From Streptomyces minutiscleroticus (GTDB lineage Bacteria > Actinomycetota > Actinomycetes > Streptomycetales > Streptomycetaceae): DNA of 64,000 nucleotides. The translations under genes were made by a program, and so were the position numbers. The stretch lies in assembly GCF_014650875.1 (NCBI RefSeq), contig NZ_BMVU01000041.1, forward strand, positions 1 through 64,000. Direction: 5' to 3'. This document shows, piece after piece, positions 42,072-50,729 of this stretch. Position 1 is the first letter of the stretch; each line of letters opens with the position of its first letter. The notes under the pieces were generated by a model that had not been told where the DNA came from, did not search any database, and saw only the letters and a list, made by a program, of their open reading frames with translations.

Positions 42072-43238
42072 TCAGGCCGTGGGACCACCGGGACGTACGG
42101 TCCGGAAGGTGGTGCGGATCTCCTCGGTCAGGGCGGCGGGCTGTTCGAGGGCGGCGAAGTGCCCTCCGCGGTCGAGTCGGCCGTAGTGCAGGAGGTTGGG
42201 GTAGCGGCGCTCGATCCAGCGCCGCGAGGCCTGGACGGCCTCGCCGGGGAAAATGCTGAACCCGGCCGGGGTGGGATTCGGCTCGGTGGTGCCGCCCGGC
42301 TCGTGCCGCGCCTCCCAGTAGAGGCGCGCGGAGGAGGGACCCGCGTTCGGCAACCAGTACAGCATGATGTCGTCCAGGATCTCGTCGCGCGGGACGACCG
42401 TCTCGGGGTCACCGTCGCTGTCGGTGACGTCCTCGAAGAGGGTGTAGATCCAGGCGGCGAGTCCGGCGGGGGAGTCCGCGAGGGAGTAGCCGATGGACTG
42501 CGGCCGGGTGGCCTGTTCCTTCGCGTAGCCGGACAGGACGCTCTCGTAGCGCTGCGCCCTGGCCAGCATGCGCTGTTCTTCGGGCGTCGCCGCCTCGATC
42601 TCCTCGGTGGTGGGGAAGACCAGGGGCAGGTTGACGTGCATGCCGAGGAAGCCCTCGGGGGCCTTGCGGCTGATCGCCTCGACGACGGCGGATCCCCAGT
42701 CGCCGCCCTGCGCGACCCATGTGCGGTGGCCGAGGCGGTCCATGAGCTCGATCCAGGCGTCGGCGACGCGGGAGACCCCCCATCCGGTGGTGTGCGGCTT
42801 GTCGGAGAAGCCGAAGCCCGGCATCGAGGGGATCACGACGTGGAAGGCGTCCTCGGCCCGGCCGCCGTGCGCGACGGGGTCGGTCAGCGGACCGACCAGG
42901 TGACGGAACTCGAGGACGGACCCGGGCCAGCCGTGGCACAGCAGCAGCGGCAGCGCCGAGGGCTCGGGCGAGCGGGCGTGCAGGAAGTGGACACCGATCC
43001 CGTCCAGGACGGTGCGGTACGACCCGATGCCGTTGATCTCGTCCTCGCAGCGCCGCCAGTCGTAGTCGCGGGCCCAGTGGTCGCACAGGGCGCGGATCCG
43101 GTCGAGCCGGGGGCCCTGGTCCGCACCGGTCTCCCGGTCCGGCCACCGGGTGTCGGCCAGCCGGCGGGCGAGCCGGTCGAGGTCCCGCTGATCGACCGAG
43201 ACGGGGAACGGCTCGATGGCCGTGGGCTGTGAAGGCAC
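42072..43238 (-). CDS. Epoxide hydrolase (EHN-type alpha/beta hydrolase)
   Basis: From GTG 43238 (GGAGA at 6 bases) the 388-residue product has the EHN N-terminal segment (VSVDQRDLDRLARRLADTRWP, residues 12-32; DYDWRRCEDEINGI). The hydrolase core follows: LLLCHGWPGSVLEF (oxyanion), VVIPSMPGFGFSDKP, the Asp nucleophile in VAQGGDWGSAVV, and His in RGGHFAALEQP. These are the markers of microsomal-type epoxide hydrolases. It is divergent from a TetR gene, which probably controls it. Confidence 0.93.
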   Translation of the reverse strand: MPSQPTAIEPFPVSVDQRDLDRLARRLADTRWPDRETGADQGPRLDRIRALCDHWARDYDWRRCEDEINGIGSYRTVLDGIGVHFLHARSPEPSALPLLLCHGWPGSVLEFRHLVGPLTDPVAHGGRAEDAFHVVIPSMPGFGFSDKPHTTGWGVSRVADAWIELMDRLGHRTWVAQGGDWGSAVVEAISRKAPEGFLGMHVNLPLVFPTTEEIEAATPEEQRMLARAQRYESVLSGYAKEQATRPQSIGYSLADSPAGLAAWIYTLFEDVTDSDGDPETVVPRDEILDDIMLYWLPNAGPSSARLYWEARHEPGGTTEPNPTPAGFSIFPGEAVQASRRWIERRYPNLLHYGRLDRGGHFAALEQPAALTEEIRTTFRTVRPGGPTA

Positions 43239-43343
43239 TACGGGTCTCCTTGTCGGGACGGTGGTGCGGTGCTGCACCCTATCCACAAAGTGGAAGCGTT
43301 TTTCAACTTGAGAGGCCGGCCTCAACTTTGTTACGTTCGGCGC

Positions 43344-44015
43344 ATGACCGAACGTCCCCTGCGCCGTGACGCCGAGCGCAATCGGCAGCGTCTGCTGGAG
43401 GCGGCGCGAGAGCTGATGGCCCGTGACGGACTCGGAGTGCCCTACGAAGCGATCGCCCGTGCGGCCGGAAGCGGCATGGGCACTCTCTACCGGCGCTTCC
43501 CCCAGCGGCAGGACCTGGTGGACGCCCTGTTCGCCGAGCACGTCGAGGCCGTGGCGGCCCTGGCCCGCCAGGCACTCCGGGCCGACGATCCATGGACCGG
43601 CCTCACCTGGTTCATGGAGCGGCAGTTCGAACTCGAAGCCGACGATCGCGGTCTGAGCGAACTGCTGCGCGGTGCCCGACAGGGGACCGACCGGCTGGCC
43701 CAGGGGTGCGCCAGGATCGCGGAACTCGCCGCGCAACTCATCGAGCGCGCGGTCCGCGCGGGCCGGTTGCCGAGCCACGTGGTCCCCGGCGACCTGGAGA
43801 CCGTCCACCTCATGGTGGGGGCGGTGATGGACGCCTCCCGGCAGCACGACCCCGCCCGATGGCGACGTGCACTGGCCGTGTCGCTCGCCGGACTCCGCCA
43901 CGCCGAACCGACCCGCCCGCGCGAGGAAGAGGAAGCCGACACCCACCCCCGAAAGGCCCCGGTCCCCCCGGCATCACCGAACGGAGAGCACGCCCACCAT
44001 GTCCCTGCCCCCTGA
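43344..44015 (+). CDS. TetR-family repressor
   Basis: The 223-residue product has a TetR HTH (RLLEAARELMARDGLGVPYE then AGSGMGTLYRRFPQRQDLVD) and a helical ligand domain. Between it and the divergent epoxide hydrolase lies AGGCCGGCCT (43313-43322) flanked by TTGAG and CTCAA, a possible operator. Its 3' end overlaps the next gene by 17 bases. The C-terminal tail (PREEEEADTHPRKAPVPP) looks like run-on into that gene's ribosome-site area. Confidence 0.92.
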   Translation: MTERPLRRDAERNRQRLLEAARELMARDGLGVPYEAIARAAGSGMGTLYRRFPQRQDLVDALFAEHVEAVAALARQALRADDPWTGLTWFMERQFELEADDRGLSELLRGARQGTDRLAQGCARIAELAAQLIERAVRAGRLPSHVVPGDLETVHLMVGAVMDASRQHDPARWRRALAVSLAGLRHAEPTRPREEEEADTHPRKAPVPPASPNGEHAHHVPAP

Positions 44016-44394
44016 ACTGGTCGACATCCTGCGCACACCCGCCCTGTGCTTCCTGACCACCCTCATGCCGGACGGCTCACCCCAGATCACCCAGACCTGG
44101 GTCGACACCGACGGGGAGAACATCCTCGTCAACACGGTCCCCACGCACCAGAAGACGCGCAACGTCGAACGCGATGCGCGCGTCGCCGTCGCCATCGCGG
44201 ACCCGGACACGCCCACGCGGTACTGGGGAGTCCGGGGGCGTGTCACCTCCACCACCACGCAGGGAGCCGATGAACACATCGACGCGCTGTCGCACAAGTA
44301 CCTGGGACGCCCCTACCCGGGTTTCGCCGACGGAACGCAGCGACGCGTCCTGCTGACCATCACCGCCGACCGACTGCACACTCCGCGCGCCTAG
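43999..44394 (+). CDS. PPOX-class (F420/flavin-dependent) oxidoreductase
   Basis: The 131-residue product has a split-barrel flavin fold pattern: ELVDILRTPALCFLTTLMPDGS, PQITQTWVDTDGENILVNTV, TRNVERDARVAVAIADPD and YWGVRGRVT, with YLGRPYPGF near the end. The family includes PNP oxidase-like F420-dependent reductases common in Streptomyces. It overlaps the TetR gene, so both are expressed together and may belong to the epoxide hydrolase regulon. Confidence 0.88.
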   Translation: MSLPPELVDILRTPALCFLTTLMPDGSPQITQTWVDTDGENILVNTVPTHQKTRNVERDARVAVAIADPDTPTRYWGVRGRVTSTTTQGADEHIDALSHKYLGRPYPGFADGTQRRVLLTITADRLHTPRA

Positions 44395-44569
44395 GTTGTG
44401 TCTTCGAAAGATCTTTGAGGACGGATCACGGCTGGGCGGTCCGTCGCCACGAACCGCCCGATGCGGAGCGGAAGTCCGGCTGGCCGCCGCTGCCCGCCTC
44501 CTCGCGTGGTCGGAAGCGGTTGGACGACCGCCGGGTGGCGGGCGCCGGCCGGGAGGAGGAGGTACGAAG

Positions 44570-44991
44570 CTGTGCGGGCATGGCCGGCGGGACGTTCCAC
44601 GGGGTGATCAGCAGGCTCGGCCCCACCGGCTGGCGCATCAGGACGGTCCTCCCCGAGCCGCCGGGCTCGACCGTCCAGTCGCCGTGGATGCGCACGGCCT
44701 CCTCGGAGAACCAGCGCAGGAACTCGGCTCCGCAGGCGACCTCCGCCCGCGACTCGGCCAGCGACTTGCCCCTTTCCAGCGTGATGAGAGCAGCGCGATG
44801 TCCTCGGTGCGCGCGATGAGGAGATCGTAGGCGCGTCGCAGGACTTCCCCCGCTCGCGCGGCGCGGTCGCCGCCCACGAACTCCGCGCCGCCGACGCCGC
44901 GTCGAGGGCGTCCTCCGGTGAGCCGTCACTCGATCAGCGGGCCCTTCTCCACCCGGTCGAGTACGCCGGCTCCGGATACGCCGCCGCTCAT
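44570..44991 (-). pseudogene. Broken aldehyde dehydrogenase (N-terminal part)
   Basis: From ATG 44991 a 21-codon start (GAGVLDRVEKGPLIE) ends at a TGA. Shifted frames then give GEVLRRAYDLLIARTEDIAL and LAESRAEVACGAEFLRWFSE, then TVLMRQPVGPSLLITPWNVP. These are the N-terminal cofactor domain of succinate-semialdehyde-type ALDHs (family: ITLEMGKSLAESR, then ITPWNFP). Internal deletion, frameshifts and loss of the catalytic domain make it dead. Confidence 0.7.
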
Positions 44992-45322
44992 CCTCGCAGC
45001 TCCCTTCTTCCTCGCCGTAGTACGACAGGCGTCACTGTGCGGCACCGGACGGCGGCTGTCACGGTGGGGGAGGTGCGGAGCGGGACTCCGTGCGGACGGG
45101 GCGCCGATCTTGGGCGTCGCTGTCTGCGGGTATACGCAATCAATGGTCACGTATCCACTTCTGGCCGGGCGCCCTGCCTGTGTACACGGGGCGCCCAGCC
45201 AGCATCGGCGGGTGCGGGGGACGGCGCTTCGCCGGTTGCGGGACCGTCGGCCGTGGCCTTCCACCGGGACCGCTCACGGATGCGGCGCCCCGCGCGGCGG
45301 GGCCCCGAACAGTGGGACGAAC
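44992..45322. other. Gene-free stretch
   Basis: Presumed promoter region of the lost aldehyde dehydrogenase gene and 3' flank of the MDR gene; nothing specific recognised. Confidence 0.35.
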
Positions 45323-46228
45323 TCAGATGCTGACCACGACCTTCCCCCGCGTGTGTCCGCGCTCGGCGTACGCGTGCGCTTCCGCGATCCGTGCGAGCGG
45401 GTAGGTCCGCTCGACGCGCGGTGTGTAGCGGCCCTGCCGGCCGAGTTCGCCCGCTTCGGCGAGGAGCGTGGAGTCGTTCTCCGCGCCGGCCAGATGCACA
45501 CCCAGGCGCTGCGCATTGGTGTAGTCGGCGACCGTCGACACGCGAGCGGGGTCGCCCACGATCTTGATGAGGTCGGCCAGGGACCCGGAGGCCGCGGTGT
45601 CCAGGGCGATGTCGACACCGTCCGGAGCCAGAGTGGCGAGGCGCTCCGCGAGGCCGGGGCCGTAGGTGGTGGGAACGGCTCCGAGGGAGGTGAGGAAGTC
45701 GTGGTTGCGCTCGCCTGCCGTTCCGATCACGGTGGCGCCCCGAGCCACCGCGATCTCGACCGCGGCACTGCCCACGCCTCCGGCGGCGCCCTCGACGAGC
45801 AGGGTGCGCCCCCGCAGGGGACCGAGCGGCTTCAGCCCGCCCATCGCGGTCACCGATGCCAGACCGGCGCCGGCGGCCTCCTCGTCGGTCCACGTGGCGG
45901 GTGCGTGGGCCCAGGCCGAGAGGACGGCCAGCTCCGCCGTCGCCCCGGTGACGCCGCCCAGCCCGAAGACACGGTCGCCGATGCCCACCCCCTCGACGCC
46001 CGCACCGATCTCGTCGACCACGCCGGCGGCGTCACGCCCGGGAATCGCGGGCAGGTCCACGGGGAGCAGCTCGCGCACCGCGCCGGAGCGCACCTTCCAG
46101 TCGACGGGGTTGACGCCGGCCGCCGCGACGCGGATGCGGATCTCGCCGGGTCCGGGGTGCGGGTCCGGCACCTGCTCGACCACGAGGGTCTCCACACCGC
46201 CGTACTGGTGATAACGGACTGCGCGCAT
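45323..46228 (-). CDS. Quinone oxidoreductase-like MDR protein (NADP-dependent)
   Basis: The 301-residue product begins MRAVRYHQYGGVETLVVEQV and has GVNPVDWKVRSG, IPGRDAAGVVDEIG, and the NADP-binding LVEGAAGGVGSAAVEIA. It ends in RIAEAHAYAERGHTRGKVVV. It lacks the zinc ligands of alcohol dehydrogenases, as usual for quinone oxidoreductase/zeta-crystallin types. It stands alone and faces the broken MerR/DJ-1 gene across the promoter region. Confidence 0.93.
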   Translation of the reverse strand: MRAVRYHQYGGVETLVVEQVPDPHPGPGEIRIRVAAAGVNPVDWKVRSGAVRELLPVDLPAIPGRDAAGVVDEIGAGVEGVGIGDRVFGLGGVTGATAELAVLSAWAHAPATWTDEEAAGAGLASVTAMGGLKPLGPLRGRTLLVEGAAGGVGSAAVEIAVARGATVIGTAGERNHDFLTSLGAVPTTYGPGLAERLATLAPDGVDIALDTAASGSLADLIKIVGDPARVSTVADYTNAQRLGVHLAGAENDSTLLAEAGELGRQGRYTPRVERTYPLARIAEAHAYAERGHTRGKVVVSI

Positions 46229-46374
46229 GACGTTCTGCCCTTCCACGCGGCCTGGACCGGCCGTACGTGAGATCAATGGGATGCATGGCCGGCGAGCGCC
46301 GACGCCTCCTACGCTAGAACCTGACGTCGGTGTCAGGTGCAAGTCCGGCGGGCCGCCCGGACGGAGGAGGACCA

Positions 46375-46754
46375 GTGCGCATCGGCGAGGTCCCCGAGGA
46401 GGCGGGAGCGAGCGTCCGTGCGCTGCGCTACCACGGGGAGGGGAACAGGACCTGCTCCGGGCCGACCGCAGCCCTTCGTCGAGGCCGGACACGCCGTCGA
46501 CTTCGCCTCCCCGGCGGAGTACTGCGGCCGCTGGACCGGCACAGCGCGGACCCCGAGGTCGCGGGCGAGGACTGCGCCCGCTACGTGGCGCACGCCGAGC
46601 AGGCGCTGCGCGCTTTCGGTCCGCTCACGGCACTAGCCACCCCGGCGGTCCGGCGTACAAGTCCTACACGGTACGGGACGGCAACCTCTTCACCGCTCAG
46701 AACCCCGCCTCCAGCGCCCCCATGGCCGAGGACGTGATTGCCGCTCTGCGGTGA
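46375..46754 (+). pseudogene. Composite relic: MerR start joined to pieces of a DJ-1/PfpI protein
   Basis: GTG 46375 begins RIGEVPEEAGASVRALRYHGEG, the first HTH of a MerR regulator. About 25 codons later the similarity switches, in changing frames, to KPFVEAGHAVDFASPA-like, ADPEVAGEDCARYVAHAEQAL and finally FTAQNPASSAPMAEDVIAAL, which are the beginning, middle and C-terminus of class I glutamine-amidotransferase-like (DJ-1/PfpI) proteins. The active-site elbow with Cys is missing. It looks like two neighbouring genes fused by a deletion and then frameshifted. Confidence 0.6.
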
Positions 46755-46944
46755 CGCCGCCGGTCCCGGCGACGAGGGGATGCTGCCCTGACGACAACAA
46801 GGGTGTGCCGATGGCGGTCACCTGTCCGGAGGCGGGCCGGGCAGAGGCCGTTCGGCCGCCGTGCTCACGGCCCCGGAACCGCGCGGACGGGATGACCGGC
46901 AAGGACGGGGCCGGTGCGCAGGTGCGCCGGTTCGCGCGCGCCGC

Positions 46945-49230
46945 TCACGCCACCGCGTTCGAGGCGTCCGCCGGCCGGCGGCGTGTCGCGCGATGCGCGG
47001 GAAGGGCCGCGAGCACGGCGGCGCCGAGCACGGCCGCCGCACCGAACGACAGCAGCAGGCCCGCCGGGGGATGCTGGGCCAGACCGGCGCCCATGCCGCT
47101 CGCCGCACCCTGCGCGTCGATCAGACGACGGGCGAGTGGCAGGCCGAGGACCAGACCGGCCAGGACCGCGGCCAGGACGGTGGAGGCGGTGGCCGTGACG
47201 GTGATCGCGGTGATCTGCCGGGGGGACAGCCCGATCGCCTTCAGCGCGAGGAGATCCCGTTCCCCCTCGCGCATCATGCCTCCGATCGTGGTCAGCAGTT
47301 CGACGAGGCCGATGAACGCGAGGACGGCCAGGAGGCCGACGACGACTCCGCGCAGCGGGGACAGCCCCTCGGCGGGGTTCGCCACGGTGTACACGTCGAG
47401 GCGCCCGTGGGCCGCCGAGGACAGTTCCGCGGCGACCGTGCGGGGGTCCTCGCCCGGGCGTAGGCGCAGCAGGTGGACGTCGGCCCTGAGACGCGAATCG
47501 TTCTCCTTGAGGGTGTCGAGGGAGGTGGTGATCACGTGGCCGCCGTTGCCGGGCTCGACGGTGCGCCCCACGATGTGCAGGACCTGCGGCCGGTCCCCGA
47601 CGGTGACGCGCACCCAGTCGCCCACGCGCACCTGCAGCAGGTCGAGCAGTCCCTGCCCGGCCACGGCCTCGTCGGGACCGTGTGCGGGGCGGCCCTCGAC
47701 GACGGCGTACGGGTAGGGGTTCCCGCGGGTGCCGAAGCCGCGCAGCGAGATGGTGCCCGTCTGGCCGGGGACCAGCGCGGTCGTCTCCACGCCCGGGACG
47801 GCGGCGGCGATGCGCGGATTGTCCTCGAGCAGCGCGCGCGTGGCGGCGTCGTCCGGGCCGTCGCCGACGCGGACGGTGAGCGCGGCCACCGGACCGGTCC
47901 GCCCGGACCCGCTGTGGAGGCCGTCGAGGGTGGCCCACGCGCTCATCGCCACCACCATGAGCAGCAGGGGCAGCGTCAACCGGGCGACCGTGGCGAGGGA
48001 CCGGGACCGCCGGGCGAAGGCTTGGTGCCAGCCCAGCACGAGGGCAGGGGGCACGCGCCGGCCCAGGGCGGCGCGGGCCGCGGCCGACAGGCGGCCGCCG
48101 GGTGCCGCGGCGGGCCGGGGGACGGGCACCGGTGGCACCCGCCCGGCCCGCCACGCCGCCAGTCCGGTCGTCGCGGCGATGAAGAGGACCGTCCCGGCCG
48201 GTACGACGAGCAGCGCCGTGGTGTGCCCCGGCAGCCCGCGCCACACGTCCACCGCCTCGCCGAGACGCCCCGGTATCCGGCCGCCGAGGGCCGGGACGAG
48301 TACGGCCGCGGCCACGGCGCCCAGCAGGGCGTACGCGACGTGCTGGAGCAGGAAGACGCGCACGACCTGGCCGGGGGTGAAGCCGATCGCCTTCAGGACC
48401 GAGATGTTCCTGAGGTGGCCGCGGACGCGGGTGACGATCGCGCCGTGCGCGGCGAGCCCCGCGGCCAGCAGCGCGCCCAGCCCGAACAGTCCCAGTATCT
48501 GGCCCAGCAGCCGGTTGTCGCCCTGTGCGCGGTCCCGGGCCTCCTTCCAGGTGGACACCTTGGTGACCGCGTCGGCGCCCAGGCCGGTCACGGCGCGCTG
48601 GACGACGTAGGCGGTGTCCTCCGGGTCGGCCAGGCGCAGTCCGACGACCCGGCCGTCGGGTGTGCCCAGGGCGGAGGGCGGCAGCCAGACCAGCCCCGGC
48701 TGCTGTCCGGGGTCGTACTGCGGCTCGGCGCTGTCGGCGATGCCCACGACGGTCAGGGCGCGGTCCGTACCCGACAGGCGCACGGTGTCACCGGGCTCGG
48801 CCAGCAGGGCGCCGGCCAGACTGCTCTCCAGGACGACGCCGTCGGGGTCGGCCGCGCGCAGCCAGTGGCCGGAGGTGAGCAGCGGGCGTCCGACGGACGG
48901 CTGCCGGGAGGAGGTGCCGCGCAGCTCCACCGAGGCGCGGGCGCCGTGCAGGGCGAGCGTGGCGGAACGTGTGGGGTAGGGGCCCGCGACGGACTCCACC
49001 CCGTCCAGGCCGGACAGTGCGCGCGGCTCGGAGGAGGCGTCGGTGTGGAGCCACACGTGTGCTCCGCGGGTCTGGGCGAACGTGCGCTGCCAGGGGTTGG
49101 TGGCGTAGACGAAGAACGCCATGGCCAGCAGCAGGGAGGCGACGATCCCCACGGTGGCGAGCACGATGAACAGGGCTTCGCCGCGATGTCTGCGCAGGTC
49201 GGAGTGGGCCCAGCGCGCCATGGCTCGCAT
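46945..49230 (-). CDS. FtsX-like ABC transporter permease
   Basis: The 761-residue product has the layout of duplicated MacB/FtsX permeases. An N-terminal helix (FIVLATVGIVASLLLAMAFF) precedes a large extracellular domain and three helices near residues 250-360. A second N-terminal helix (LTLPLLLMVVAMSAW), another extracellular domain and three last helices (LRGVVVGLLAVLAFIGLVEL, TASTVLAAVLAGLVLGLPLA, SFGAAAVLGAAVLAAL) follow. Motifs LKAIGFTPGQVV and LKAIGLSPRQIT mark the two halves. It works with the ATPase 65 bases upstream, likely in lipoprotein, peptide or antibiotic export or resistance. Confidence 0.92.
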   Translation of the reverse strand: MRAMARWAHSDLRRHRGEALFIVLATVGIVASLLLAMAFFVYATNPWQRTFAQTRGAHVWLHTDASSEPRALSGLDGVESVAGPYPTRSATLALHGARASVELRGTSSRQPSVGRPLLTSGHWLRAADPDGVVLESSLAGALLAEPGDTVRLSGTDRALTVVGIADSAEPQYDPGQQPGLVWLPPSALGTPDGRVVGLRLADPEDTAYVVQRAVTGLGADAVTKVSTWKEARDRAQGDNRLLGQILGLFGLGALLAAGLAAHGAIVTRVRGHLRNISVLKAIGFTPGQVVRVFLLQHVAYALLGAVAAAVLVPALGGRIPGRLGEAVDVWRGLPGHTTALLVVPAGTVLFIAATTGLAAWRAGRVPPVPVPRPAAAPGGRLSAAARAALGRRVPPALVLGWHQAFARRSRSLATVARLTLPLLLMVVAMSAWATLDGLHSGSGRTGPVAALTVRVGDGPDDAATRALLEDNPRIAAAVPGVETTALVPGQTGTISLRGFGTRGNPYPYAVVEGRPAHGPDEAVAGQGLLDLLQVRVGDWVRVTVGDRPQVLHIVGRTVEPGNGGHVITTSLDTLKENDSRLRADVHLLRLRPGEDPRTVAAELSSAAHGRLDVYTVANPAEGLSPLRGVVVGLLAVLAFIGLVELLTTIGGMMREGERDLLALKAIGLSPRQITAITVTATASTVLAAVLAGLVLGLPLARRLIDAQGAASGMGAGLAQHPPAGLLLSFGAAAVLGAAVLAALPAHRATRRRPADASNAVA

Positions 49231-49295
49231 CGGGCTCAGCCCTTTCGCGGGTGGGTGCGCGGGCCGGTGCCCGGGAACTGGTCGTGCACCGTTGC

Positions 49296-50051
49296 TCAGT
49301 CCTTGAGTTCCAGTACGCCTGATATGCCCGTACGGCGGACCTGCGGTGCGCCGCTCGTCAGTTCGGCGTCGTCCGCTATCCGTCCGTCGAAGAAGCTGAT
49401 GACCCGGTCGCCGGCGCTCGCCAGCCGGGCGTCGTGGGTGACGAGCACGATGGTCTGACCGCGGCGGTGGAAGCGCGACAGCAGTCGCATGACCTCACGG
49501 GTGCCCTTGCTGTCCAGGCTGCCGGCCGGCTCGTCGGCGAGCAGCAGCGGCGGGTGGTTGACCAGGGCGCGGGCCAGGGCGACCCGCTGCTGCTCGCCGC
49601 CGGACAGTTCGCCGGGCATGCTGTTCTCCTTGCCCGTCAGACTCAGTTCGGCCAGCAGCTCCTCGCGCCGTGCGCGTGCCCGCTTCGGGGGGACGCCGGC
49701 CAGCAGGGCCGGCAGTTCCACGTTGTCGGCGACCGACAGGTCCGACACCAGGTTGAAGAACTGGAAGACGATGCCGATGTGCTTCCTGCGCTTGACGGCC
49801 CACCGCGCCTCCGAGTACCCGTCGGTGCTCTCGCCGGCCAGGTGGATGCTTCCGGAGTCCGGGCGCTGCAATCCGCCGAGCAGGTGCAGCAGCGTGGACT
49901 TGCCGGCTCCGGAGGGACCGGTGACGGCCACGAACTCGCCCTGCCGGACGGACAGGTCGACCCCGCGCACGGCCCGGACGGGGCCTCCGTCGCCGTGGTG
50001 CGTCTTGACCAGGCCCTGCGCCCGCAGCAGGGGAGTGGGACGGTCGCTCAC
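49296..50051 (-). CDS. ABC transporter ATP-binding protein (MacB/LolD-like)
   Basis: The 251-residue product from GTG 50051 has Walker A GPSGAGKS (45-52), Q-loop VFQFFNLV, signature LSGGEQQRVALA (149-160), Walker B LLLADEPAGSLD and H-loop LVTHDARLA. SDLSVADNVELPALLAGV is typical of LolD/MacB ATPases that pair with FtsX-like permeases. Its GTG overlaps the PadR stop (GTGA), giving a coupled PadR-ATPase-permease operon. Confidence 0.94.
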   Translation of the reverse strand: MSDRPTPLLRAQGLVKTHHGDGGPVRAVRGVDLSVRQGEFVAVTGPSGAGKSTLLHLLGGLQRPDSGSIHLAGESTDGYSEARWAVKRRKHIGIVFQFFNLVSDLSVADNVELPALLAGVPPKRARARREELLAELSLTGKENSMPGELSGGEQQRVALARALVNHPPLLLADEPAGSLDSKGTREVMRLLSRFHRRGQTIVLVTHDARLASAGDRVISFFDGRIADDAELTSGAPQVRRTGISGVLELKD

Positions 50052-50581
50052 TCCGTGTCCTCCAGTTCCTCCTGGCACCGCTCCAGCCAGTCGAGGTCCG
50101 CCTGCAGGTGCAGCATCGCGCCCTCGATCAGCAGATGGGCGATCCGGTTGTCGCGGTCCTCGGCGGCGGCCAGCTTCGACAGGGCGCGCATGGTGTTGAG
50201 GTACTGGCGCCGTTGCCGGTTGATCAGTGTGATCTGGTCGGCGAGACCGGTCCGCGGGGCGAGCGCGAGCTTCATGAAGAAGTCGTCCCGTACCCGTGGT
50301 TCGTCCGCCGTCTCCTCGAACCAGACGTTCAGGGCCTCCCGTCCGGCCTCGGTGAGGCGGTAGATCTTCTTGTTGGGCCGGCTCGACTGCTCGACTTCTT
50401 CCCCCTCGATCAGCCCTGTCTTCTCGAGGCGGCCGAGGGTCACGTAGATCTGGCCGATGTTCGGCTGAGGGTACGCGGAGCCCAGGAGTTGCTCAAGGTC
50501 CTGCTTGAGTTCGTAGCCGTGGGCCGGACCGCGCGCCAGCAGGGCGAGGAGGGGCAGCCGCACGAGTGCTCCCTTCCCCAT
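50048..50581 (-). CDS. PadR-family transcriptional regulator
   Basis: The 177-residue product has a PadR winged helix (LLALLARGPAHGYELKQDLE, PNIGQIYVTLGRLEKTGLIE, RPNKKIYRLTEAGREAL) and a C-terminal helical dimer domain of the Vir-type length. PadR regulators commonly repress their own operon with an adjacent ABC exporter. The dyad ATACCT-AAC-AGGTAT lies 78 bases upstream, between this and a divergent binding-protein gene. Confidence 0.94.
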   Translation of the reverse strand: MGKGALVRLPLLALLARGPAHGYELKQDLEQLLGSAYPQPNIGQIYVTLGRLEKTGLIEGEEVEQSSRPNKKIYRLTEAGREALNVWFEETADEPRVRDDFFMKLALAPRTGLADQITLINRQRRQYLNTMRALSKLAAAEDRDNRIAHLLIEGAMLHLQADLDWLERCQEELEDTE

Positions 50582-50658
50582 GTCCGTCCCGGGTTCCGCC
50601 CGGCGGCCCCGGACCGGTCCACCGGGGGCCGTCTTGATCGAAGGCCCTAGTATCGCGC

Positions 50659-50673
50659 ATACCTAACAGGTAT
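50659..50673. promoter_or_regulatory. PadR-type operator in the divergent promoter region
   Basis: ATACCT-AAC-AGGTAT is a perfect inverted repeat located between the PadR operon and the solute-binding protein gene. The flanking CGCGCATACCTAAC (50654-50667) recurs inverted at 52107-52120 beyond the binding-protein gene. PadR operators are often ATGT/ACAT-type dyads of this size. Confidence 0.6.
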
Positions 50674-50729
50674 ACATGGTTCCGGACTCCGGGCGAGGGT
50701 GCCCGGCGCCGGTGAGCTGGGAGGGACCC

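Noticed and set aside
44395..44430. TTGTGTCTTCGAAAGATCTTTGAGG as an insertion-sequence end
   Set aside because: It resembles the ends of some Streptomyces IS elements, but no transposase or second end lies nearby.
47473..49458. 661-codon rightward frame opposite the FtsX-like permease
   Set aside because: It mirrors the permease gene in antisense, is rich in Gly/Arg/Val without motifs, and the opposite strand has a full permease.
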